From Acidimicrobiales bacterium (GTDB taxonomy: Bacteria; Actinomycetota; Acidimicrobiia; Acidimicrobiales; RAAP-2), in the NCBI GenBank assembly GCA_030039755.1, contig JASHUY010000074.1, positions 1 through 64,000 of the forward strand: a stretch of DNA of 64,000 nucleotides, given 5' to 3'. Shown here in pieces: positions 16,743 to 24,426 of the stretch. Under the pieces are notes generated by a model. The model made no database searches and was not told the origin of the DNA. It was given only the letters and a program-made list of their open reading frames with translations. Made by a program: the position numbers and the translations under genes. Position 1 is the first letter of the stretch. Every line of letters starts with the position of its first letter.

Positions 16743-18194
16743 ATGCGGGGTCGACCAGTGTCCGCCGACCCGCTCGTCGCCGCGCTCTGCGCGGTCCTCG
16801 GCCGTGACCGGGTCCGCGACGACGCCGCAGAGCGGGCGTTGCTCGCGCACGACGCCTCGGTCTTCGCCGGCGGCGCCGCCGGGCCGGTGTGCTTCCCGAC
16901 GAGCACCGAGGAGGTCCGGGCGGTCGTGCGGATCGCCGCCTCCCACGGCAGCGCCGTGGTGCCGCGCGGCGCGGGAACGGGCCTCGCCGGTGGGGCGATC
17001 CCACTCGGCCGGCCCGTGGTCGTGGTGACCACGAAGATGAACCGGATCCTCGAGGTCGACCGCGACGACCGGATCGCCTGGGTCGAGCCGGGAGTGGTGA
17101 ACCTCGACCTCACCAAGCACCTCCGCCCGCTCGGCTTCCACTTCGCACCCGACCCTTCGAGCCAGCAGGCGTGCACGATCGGGGGGAACGTCGCCAACAA
17201 CTCCGGCGGGCCCCACTGCCTCGCGTACGGCGTCACCAGCCAGCACGTGCTGGCGCTCGACGTGGTGCTCCCAGACGGGGAGGTCGTCAGGCTCGGCGGC
17301 CTCGACGCCGAGCCACCGGGCTACGACCTCCGGGGCGCCTTCATCGGCGGTGAAGGAACGCTCGGCATCGCGACGCGCATCGCCGTCCGCATCACGAAGA
17401 ACCCGCCCGCGGTCCGGACGCTCCTGCTCGCGTTCGACAGCATCGAGGAGGCCGCGACGGTGGTGGGGAGGGTCGTCGCGGCGGGCATCGTCCCCGCGGC
17501 CATGGAGGTCATGGACCGCGGCATCACCGTCGCGGTCGAGAACTTCGTGCACGCCGGCTACCCGGTGGACGCGGGGGCCGTGCTCCTCGTCGAGGTCGAC
17601 GGTCCCGAAGCCGGCACCGCCCTCGACGCCGAGCGCATCGCCGAGATCGGTCGGGCCGGCGGAGCGACGAGCGTCCGCACCGCCGCGGGCGAGGAGGAGC
17701 GCGCGCTGCTGTGGCGCGGGCGCAAGACCGCCTTCGGGGCGGTCGCCCAGATCGCTCCTTCTTATTACCTGCACGACACGGTGGTGCCCCGCGCCGCCCT
17801 GCCGCAGGTGTTGCGCGCCGTCTACGAGATCGCGGAGCGCCACGGCCTCATGGTGGTGAACGTCTTCCACGCAGGGGACGGGAACCTGCACCCGCTGCTG
17901 CTCTTCGACCCGCGAGAGCCGGGGACCCTCGCGCGGGTGCACGCCGCGGGCCGGGAGATCGTCGAGGTCTCGCTCGCCGCGGGGGGCGTCCTGTCCGGCG
18001 AGCACGGGGTCGGGGTCGAAAAGCGCGACTACATGCCGCTCCAGTTCTCCGACGTCGACCTGGACCACCAGAACCGGCTGCGCCGGGCGTTCGACCCCGC
18101 GTGCCGGGCGAACCCGGGCAAGGTCCTCCCGAGCGGCCACAGCTGCGCCGACATCCAGTCGCTCGAACGCCTGCCCGCCGGGGTGTGGGCGTGA
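16743..18194 (+). CDS. glcD: glycolate oxidase FAD-binding subunit GlcD-like
   Basis: PRGAGTGLAGGAIPLGRPVVVVTTKMNRIL; GGNVANNSGGPHCLAYGVT; HAGDGNLHPLLLFD; GEHGVGVEKRDYM. Confidence 0.88.
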   Translation: MRGRPVSADPLVAALCAVLGRDRVRDDAAERALLAHDASVFAGGAAGPVCFPTSTEEVRAVVRIAASHGSAVVPRGAGTGLAGGAIPLGRPVVVVTTKMNRILEVDRDDRIAWVEPGVVNLDLTKHLRPLGFHFAPDPSSQQACTIGGNVANNSGGPHCLAYGVTSQHVLALDVVLPDGEVVRLGGLDAEPPGYDLRGAFIGGEGTLGIATRIAVRITKNPPAVRTLLLAFDSIEEAATVVGRVVAAGIVPAAMEVMDRGITVAVENFVHAGYPVDAGAVLLVEVDGPEAGTALDAERIAEIGRAGGATSVRTAAGEEERALLWRGRKTAFGAVAQIAPSYYLHDTVVPRAALPQVLRAVYEIAERHGLMVVNVFHAGDGNLHPLLLFDPREPGTLARVHAAGREIVEVSLAAGGVLSGEHGVGVEKRDYMPLQFSDVDLDHQNRLRRAFDPACRANPGKVLPSGHSCADIQSLERLPAGVWA

Positions 18195-19237
18195 CGGCCC
18201 CGGCGCCCGACGGCGCGCTGGTCCGGTTTGCACGCGAGGTCGGCGCCACCGGCCCGGTCGCCGTGGAGGGGGGGCGCACGCGCTGGGACACCGGTGGCGA
18301 CCCCGCTGCGGGGACCCGGCTCCTTCGGGCCCCCGCAGGGATCGTCGAGCACCGGCCCGAGGAGATGACCGTGCGCGTCCGGGCGGGGACGGCGGTGGAC
18401 GAGCTGCACGACGAGCTCGCCGCCACGGGCCAGCGCACGGCGCTCCCCCGGCGCGGCGGGACCGTCGGCGGCGCGCTCGCGGTCGGCGAGAACGACGTGT
18501 GCGTCCTCGGCCGGGGACGGGTACGCGACGCGGTGCTCCAGGTCCGCTACGTGTCGGCCGACGGGGTCGTCGTGACCGGCGGCGGCCCGACCGTGAAGAA
18601 CGTCACGGGGTACGACCTCCCCCGGCTCCTCGTGGGCTCTCTCGGCACGCTCGGCCTCCTCGCCGAAGCGATCCTCCGCACGAACCCGGTCCCCGCCGTC
18701 TCGCGCTGGTTCCGCGCCGAAGGGGCCGTCCCCTTCAAGGCGTTCGACGCGCTGTTCCGTCCCTCCGCGGTCCTCTGGAACGGGTGCACCACCTGGGTGG
18801 AGCTCGAGGGGCACGCGGCCGACGTCGAGGCCGAGCGGCGCGCGCTCGTCGCGGCCACGGCGGTGGCCGGGGGCTGGTCGGAGTGCGACGCCGGACCGGT
18901 GCTCCCCCCCTACCGATGGTCGTTGCGGCCCTCCGAGCTCCGCAGGCTCCACGAGGCGGCTCCCGGCGGGCCCGGCGCGGCCGGCGGGGCCGGCGGGCCC
19001 GGCGAGGCCGGTGAGGCCGGCGGGCACGGCGCGTCGATCGGGGAGCCCAGCGGGCTCGGCGAGCTCGTCGCGTCGATCGGCGTCGGGACCGTCTTCTCGT
19101 CACGTCCGGCGCCGCCGCGTCCGCCGTCCCCCGCACTCGCGGCGCTCGCCGCGCGCGTCAAGCACGAGTTCGATCCCGGTGGCCGGCTGAACCCGGGGCG
19201 GTCGGTCGACCCCGCCGGCTCCGTGAGCCCACGGTGA
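18191..19237 (+). CDS. glcE: glycolate oxidase FAD-binding subunit GlcE-like
   Basis: RRGGTVGGALAVGENDVCVLGRGRVRDAVLQVRYVSADGVVVTGGGPTVKNVTGYDLPRLLVGSLGTLG; GTG start overlaps glcD stop. Refined from ORF 17711..19237. Confidence 0.8.
   Translation: MTAPAPDGALVRFAREVGATGPVAVEGGRTRWDTGGDPAAGTRLLRAPAGIVEHRPEEMTVRVRAGTAVDELHDELAATGQRTALPRRGGTVGGALAVGENDVCVLGRGRVRDAVLQVRYVSADGVVVTGGGPTVKNVTGYDLPRLLVGSLGTLGLLAEAILRTNPVPAVSRWFRAEGAVPFKAFDALFRPSAVLWNGCTTWVELEGHAADVEAERRALVAATAVAGGWSECDAGPVLPPYRWSLRPSELRRLHEAAPGGPGAAGGAGGPGEAGEAGGHGASIGEPSGLGELVASIGVGTVFSSRPAPPRPPSPALAALAARVKHEFDPGGRLNPGRSVDPAGSVSPR
18958..19032 (+). repeat. GGC/GCC-rich low-complexity tract encoding a Gly-rich linker inside glcE
   Basis: APGGPGAAGGAGGPGEAGEAGGHGASIGEPSG. 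Confidence 0.85.
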
Positions 19238-19244
19238 GGTCGGC

Positions 19245-20441
19245 GTGACCACCCTGGGGCTTGACCCCGAGGAGCTCGGCCGGTGCGTGCAGTGCGGGCT
19301 GTGCCTGCCTTCCTGCCCCACCTTCCGCGTGACGGGCGACGAGAGCCAGTCACCGCGCGGGCGGATCGCGCTGATGCGTGCGGTCGAGCACGAGGGCGCG
19401 CCCCTCAGCGCGCCGGTGCGCAGGTCGTTCGAAACGTGCGTGCAGTGCCGCGGCTGCGAGACGGCATGCCCGAGCGGGGTGCCCTTCGGGCACCTCATGG
19501 CGCGGACGCGCGAGGTCATCGTGCAGAGCGGCCTGTCGACCTCCCGGCCGGTCCGCGCGGGCTACGCCGCCCTCGGCCGTCCGCGGCTCGTGCGGGCGGC
19601 GGTCCGCGCCGCGGCCCTCGGCCAGCGGCTCCACGCGGTCCCGGCGTCGGCGGGACTGCCACCGCTTCCGCTCCGGCAGGCGCCGCTGCGCCGCACGGGG
19701 TCCGACGCGCACCTCTTCACGGGCTGCGTCATGGACGCGTGCCAACGCGACGTCCACCGCGACACGGTGCGCGTGCTGGCCGCGGCGGGGTTCGGCGTGG
19801 AGCCGACGGGTGACCGTGTGCCCTGCTGTGGCGCGCTGCACGCCCACGCGGGCCTCGGGAGGGCGGCGCGGAAGCTCGCCGCGGGTGCCGTGCGCGCGCT
19901 CGGCGACGGGCTCCCCGTGCTCGTCAACTCCGCGGGGTGCGGAGCCGCGATGAAGGAGTACGGCCGGCTCCTCGGGTCGGACGCGGCGCGCGAGCTCGCA
20001 GGGCGGGTCTTCGACGTCTCCGAGTGGCTCGCGCCCCGAATGGCGAACCTCCCGGAGGTCCGCCCGCTCGACCTCCGTGTCGCGGTCCAAGACCCGTGCC
20101 ATCTCCGCCACGTCCAGCGTGTCCACGCCGCCACCCGCGCGGTCCTCGCGCCGTTCGTCCGGGAGCTCCTCGAGCTCGACGACGACGGGCTGTGCTGCGG
20201 CGCCGGCGGCTCCTACGCGTTCTTCGAGCGGCGAGAGGCGCGCGCGATCCGAGCCCGAAAGCTGGCGTCGATCGCGCGGTCGGCGCCGGACGTCGTCGCG
20301 AGCGCCAACCCCGGCTGTTCCATGCACCTCGCGGCCGCGGGAGTTCCTGCGGTCCACCCGATGACGCTCGTCGCGCGGGCGCTCGGGGCGCAGGGAGGCG
20401 CTCGGGGCGCACAGGGCGCACAGGGTCGGCTAGGCAGCTGA
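19245..20441 (+). CDS. glcF: glycolate oxidase iron-sulfur subunit GlcF-like
   Basis: CVQCGLCLPSCPTFRVTGDESQSPRGRIALMRAVEHE; CVQCRGCETACPSGVPFG; CCG motifs (PCCGALH, CCGAGGSY). Confidence 0.9.
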   Translation: MTTLGLDPEELGRCVQCGLCLPSCPTFRVTGDESQSPRGRIALMRAVEHEGAPLSAPVRRSFETCVQCRGCETACPSGVPFGHLMARTREVIVQSGLSTSRPVRAGYAALGRPRLVRAAVRAAALGQRLHAVPASAGLPPLPLRQAPLRRTGSDAHLFTGCVMDACQRDVHRDTVRVLAAAGFGVEPTGDRVPCCGALHAHAGLGRAARKLAAGAVRALGDGLPVLVNSAGCGAAMKEYGRLLGSDAARELAGRVFDVSEWLAPRMANLPEVRPLDLRVAVQDPCHLRHVQRVHAATRAVLAPFVRELLELDDDGLCCGAGGSYAFFERREARAIRARKLASIARSAPDVVASANPGCSMHLAAAGVPAVHPMTLVARALGAQGGARGAQGAQGRLGS

Positions 20442-20527
20442 CGGCCACCGTCCGCCGGGCGTAGTTTCACGAGGATCGCAGTGAGCCGGCGGGAGGTGCA
20501 GGCACGAGGAGTCCACGAGGAGACGCG

Positions 20528-21328
20528 GTGGTGGACGAGACGGCCGGGCGGGGCACGCCGGGGGGCTTGCGGCTCCCCGGAGAGATCCGTGCGTGCCTGT
20601 TCGACCTGGACGGCGTCCTCACCGACACCGCGGCGATCCACGCAGCGGCGTGGAAGGAGACGTTCGACGAGCTCCTGCGCAGCCGTGCCTCGGCCTCGGG
20701 TGAACGGTTCGTGCCCTTCGACCCCGTGAGGGACTACGACGAGCACGTCGACGGCCGACCCCGGCTCGACGGCACCCGCGAGTTCCTGCGGGCCCGGGGG
20801 ATCGCCCTTCCCGAAGGATCCCCCGGGGACCCTCCCGGCGCGCAGACGGTCGCGGGCCTGTCCAATCGCGAGGACGAGCTGTTCCTCTCGCGTCTTCACC
20901 GCCAGGGCGTAGAGCCCTACCCGGGATCGGTGCGTTTCGTCCGAGCCGTCCGGAGGGCGGGGCTCCGGACGGCGGTCGTCTCTTCGAGCGCGAACGCCGG
21001 CGAGGTGCTGGCGGCGGCGGGCCTTGCCGACCTCATGGACGACCGCGTGGACGGAGCCGTCGCGGCCGCAGAGCACCTGGCCGGCAAGCCGGCCCCGGAC
21101 ACGTACCTCGCTGCGGCACGACGACTGGGCGTCGCGCCGTCGGCGTCCGCGGTGTTCGAAGACGCCTTGGCGGGGGTGGAGGCGGGGAAGGCGGGCGGGT
21201 TCGGATGGGTGGTCGGGATCGACCGCGTCGGGCAGGCGGCCGAGCTCGCCGCCCGTGGGGCCGATGTCGTCGTGCCCGACCTCGGCGACCTCATCGACGA
21301 ACGGCCCCAGCCGTTCCATCGTCACTGA
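20528..21328 (+). CDS. beta-phosphoglucomutase family HAD phosphatase/mutase
   Basis: FDLDGVLTDTAAIHAAAWKETFDELL; TAVVSSSANAGEVL; GKPAPDTYLAAARRLGV; VFEDALAGVEAGKAGGFG. Confidence 0.87.
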   Translation: MVDETAGRGTPGGLRLPGEIRACLFDLDGVLTDTAAIHAAAWKETFDELLRSRASASGERFVPFDPVRDYDEHVDGRPRLDGTREFLRARGIALPEGSPGDPPGAQTVAGLSNREDELFLSRLHRQGVEPYPGSVRFVRAVRRAGLRTAVVSSSANAGEVLAAAGLADLMDDRVDGAVAAAEHLAGKPAPDTYLAAARRLGVAPSASAVFEDALAGVEAGKAGGFGWVVGIDRVGQAAELAARGADVVVPDLGDLIDERPQPFHRH

Positions 21329-21330
21329 TC

Positions 21331-23685
21331 GTGCTCGGTCACCCGTCCTTCAGCGTCGAGCCCTGGCAGCTGACCGAGGTCGCGCTGGACCTCGACGTCC
21401 TGGCGCAGACCGAGTCGCTGTTCGCGTTGTCCAACGGCCACCTCGGGATGCGCGGCAACTTGGACGAGGGCGAGCCCTACGGGTTGCCCGGGACGTACCT
21501 CAACTCGGTGTACGAGCTCCGGCCGTTGCCGTACGCCGAAGTCGGGTACGGGAACCCCGAGTCGCTGCAGTCGGTCGTGAACGTCACCAACGGCAAGGTC
21601 ATCCGGCTCCTGGTGAACGACGAGCCGCTCAACGTCCGCTACGGGAAGCTCCTGGCGCACCGGCGCTCCTTGGACTTCCGCACGGGGGTGCTCGACCGGG
21701 AGTTCGAATGGCAGAGCCCGTCCGGTGCCCGCGTCCGCGTGCGATCCAAGCGCATGGTGTCGCTGGTCCAGCGCGCCGTCGCCGCCATTCACTACGAGGT
21801 GGAGGGTGTCGACCGACCGGTGCGGGTCGCGATCCAGTCCGAGCTGATCGCCAACGAGACCGTGCCCGTCTTCGCCGACGACCCGAGGGCGGCGAGCGCG
21901 CCCGAATCGCCGCTCGAGCCGGAGGCGCACATCGCCAACGGCACGAGGGCGGCCCTCCTCCACCAGGTGCGGAGCAGCGGCTTGCGGGTCGCTGCGGCCA
22001 TGGACCACACGTACGTGGCGCCGGAGGAGACCGAGACGACCTCCGAGTCCTCCGCCGACGTCGCGCGTCTCACCGTGGTGAGCAGCCTCGCCCCCGGCGA
22101 GCGGCTCTCCCTCACGAAGTTCCTCGCCTATGGATGGTCCTCCGTGCGGTCGCGACCGGCTCTCCAGGACCAGGTCGCGGGCGCGCTGGAGGTGGCCCGC
22201 CACACGGGCTGGGACGCGTTGGCGGACGAGCAGCGCCGCGCCCTTGACGACTTCTGGGGAAGAGCCGACGTCGAGGTCGTCGGCGATCCCGAGATGCAGC
22301 AAGCGGTGCGTTTCGCCATGTTCCACCTCTACCAGGCCGCGGCGCGCGCCGAACTGCGACCCATCCCGGCGAAAGGGCTCACGGGGCCCGGCTACGACGG
22401 CCACACCTTCTGGGACATGGACGTCTTCGTGCTGGACTTCCTGACGGCCACGTCTCCGGGGACCGCGGCGGACGCGCTGCGTTGGCGTCGATCCCTCTTG
22501 CCCGACGCGCGCGCCCGGGCGCGCCAGCTCGGCCTGTCCGGGGCGGCTTTCCCGTGGCGGACGATCGACGGAAAGGAGAGCTCCGCGTACTGGCCCGCCG
22601 GGACGGCCGCCTTCCACATCGGGGCCGACGTCGCCTATGCCGTGGTGCGCTACCTGCGGGCCACCGAGGACCAGGACTTCGCGCGTGACGCCGGTCTCGA
22701 GCTCCTGGTGGAGACGGCGCGGCTCTGGCATTCGCTCGGCCACGAGGACGCCGGCGGCGGCTTCCGAATCGACGGCGTCACCGGACCGGACGAGTACAGC
22801 GCGCTGGGCGACAACAACGTGTACACGAACGTCATGGCGCAGCTGAACCTGGACGCGGCTGCCGCGTGCGCGACCCGCCATCCGGCGCGCGCCCACGAGC
22901 TCGGCGTCCTTCCCGGAGAGACCGGCGCCTGGCGTGGCGCCGCCAAGGCGATGGTGATCCCCTACGACAGGCGGCTCGGAGTCCATCCGCAGGCGGAGGG
23001 GTTCACGGACCACGAGGTGTGGGACTTCGCCGGGACCCGCCCCGACCAGTACCCGTTGCTGTTGCACTTCCCGTACTTCGACCTCTACCGCAAGCAGGTC
23101 GTGAAGCAAGCCGACCTGGTATTGGCGCTCCACCTGCGCGGCGACGCCTTCAGCGAAGAGGACAAGGTCCGCGACTTCGACTACTACGAGCGGATCACGG
23201 TGCGGGACTCGTCACTCTCCGCCTGCTGCCAGGCGGTCATCGCCGCCGAGGTGGGACCGCTCGAGCTCGCGTACCGCTACGCCGAGGAGTCGGCGCACAT
23301 GGACCTCTCGGACCTCGAGCACAACGTGCGCGACGGCCTGCACCTGGCGTCGCTCGCCGGCACGTGGATGGCCCTCGTCGACGGCTTCGGCGGGATGCGG
23401 TCGACGGACGAGGGCCTCTCGTTCCATCCCTCCCTTCCGAGGGCTCTCAGCCGACTCCGCTTCCGCGTGGTGTACCGGTCCAGGCAGCTCCGCGTGACCG
23501 TAGGCCGGCGTGAGGCGACGTACGAGTTGCTGAAGGGGGAGCGCCTGTCGTTCTCCCACTACTCCGACGTCGTGCAGCTCGAGGAGGGCGCCGGGGCACG
23601 GCGCGCGATCCCGTCCCGGCCCAGGCGGCCGAGCCCGAGCCAACCCGTGGGAAGGGAGCCGAGGCGGTTCAGGACCGAGACCTGA
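21331..23685 (+). CDS. glycoside hydrolase family 65 protein (maltose/trehalose/kojibiose phosphorylase type)
   Basis: ALSNGHLGMRGNLDEGEPYGLPGTYLNSVYE; GHTFWDMDVFVLDFLTATSP; DGVTGPDEYSALGDNNVYTN. Start refined from ORF 21205..23685. Confidence 0.88.
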   Translation: MLGHPSFSVEPWQLTEVALDLDVLAQTESLFALSNGHLGMRGNLDEGEPYGLPGTYLNSVYELRPLPYAEVGYGNPESLQSVVNVTNGKVIRLLVNDEPLNVRYGKLLAHRRSLDFRTGVLDREFEWQSPSGARVRVRSKRMVSLVQRAVAAIHYEVEGVDRPVRVAIQSELIANETVPVFADDPRAASAPESPLEPEAHIANGTRAALLHQVRSSGLRVAAAMDHTYVAPEETETTSESSADVARLTVVSSLAPGERLSLTKFLAYGWSSVRSRPALQDQVAGALEVARHTGWDALADEQRRALDDFWGRADVEVVGDPEMQQAVRFAMFHLYQAAARAELRPIPAKGLTGPGYDGHTFWDMDVFVLDFLTATSPGTAADALRWRRSLLPDARARARQLGLSGAAFPWRTIDGKESSAYWPAGTAAFHIGADVAYAVVRYLRATEDQDFARDAGLELLVETARLWHSLGHEDAGGGFRIDGVTGPDEYSALGDNNVYTNVMAQLNLDAAAACATRHPARAHELGVLPGETGAWRGAAKAMVIPYDRRLGVHPQAEGFTDHEVWDFAGTRPDQYPLLLHFPYFDLYRKQVVKQADLVLALHLRGDAFSEEDKVRDFDYYERITVRDSSLSACCQAVIAAEVGPLELAYRYAEESAHMDLSDLEHNVRDGLHLASLAGTWMALVDGFGGMRSTDEGLSFHPSLPRALSRLRFRVVYRSRQLRVTVGRREATYELLKGERLSFSHYSDVVQLEEGAGARRAIPSRPRRPSPSQPVGREPRRFRTET

Positions 23686-23742
23686 CGACGTCGCTCCCTC
23701 CTTCCGAACGCGTCCCGACGCGCCGCCGTCACCCGCGCACGC

Positions 23743-24426
23743 TCACGGCGCGCCTTCCTCGAAGCGCAGACCCGACCCCGGCTCGGTGAGGAAGTACCTC
23801 GGGCGTGACGGGTCCGGCTCAAGCTTGCGCCTGATCGAGACCATGTACACGCGCAGCAGGTTGCTCTTCGTGTTCTGGAGCCCCCAGATGTCGGCGAGCA
23901 GCTGCCGCTGGGTGAAGAGCTTGCCGGGGCTGCGCACGAGCCGCTCCACGACCTGCCACTCGGTCGCCGTCAGGTGCACCGCCTGCCCGTTGGTCAACTC
24001 GGCCCGGTGACGCTCCAGGTCGATCACGAAGTCCTTGGTCCGCACCAACGGTCGCTCACCGGCCACCTCGGGGCGCCGCAGCGCGACACGGATCCGGGCC
24101 ATGAGCTCGTCCATCCCGAACGGCTTGGTCACGTAGTCGTTCGCGCCGGCGTCCAAGGCGGCCACCTTCTCCGGCTCCCCCGCTCGGGCGGAGAGCACGA
24201 CGATCGGGGTTGTCGACCATCCCCGCAGCCCACGGATCACTTCGATCCCGTCCATGTCCGGCAACCCGAGGTCCAAGACGACGGCGTCGGGGTGGTGCCG
24301 CGCGGCGAGGGCCAGGGCCTGGTGGCCGCCCGTCGCGAGCAGGACCTTGTAGCCGCGTGCCTCCAGGTTCACGCCCATGGTCCGCAGGATCGGCCGCTCG
24401 TCGTCGACGACGAGGACGGAGCTCAC
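23743..24426 (-). CDS. kdpE: KdpE response regulator (OmpR family)
   Basis: SSVLVVDDERPILRTMGVNLEARGYKVLLA; VVLDLGLPDMDG; winged-helix C-terminus LTATEWQVVERLVRSPGKLFTQRQLL. GTG start overlaps kdpD stop. Confidence 0.92.
   Translation of the reverse strand: MSSVLVVDDERPILRTMGVNLEARGYKVLLATGGHQALALAARHHPDAVVLDLGLPDMDGIEVIRGLRGWSTTPIVVLSARAGEPEKVAALDAGANDYVTKPFGMDELMARIRVALRRPEVAGERPLVRTKDFVIDLERHRAELTNGQAVHLTATEWQVVERLVRSPGKLFTQRQLLADIWGLQNTKSNLLRVYMVSIRRKLEPDPSRPRYFLTEPGSGLRFEEGAP

Noticed and set aside
14889-18233. 1114-aa minus-strand ORF (and other very long antisense ORFs such as 10670..13243 and 39782..42202 outside the permease tail)
   Set aside because: Arg/Gly/Pro-rich shadow ORFs opposite or out of frame with well-supported genes; a product of high GC, not real proteins
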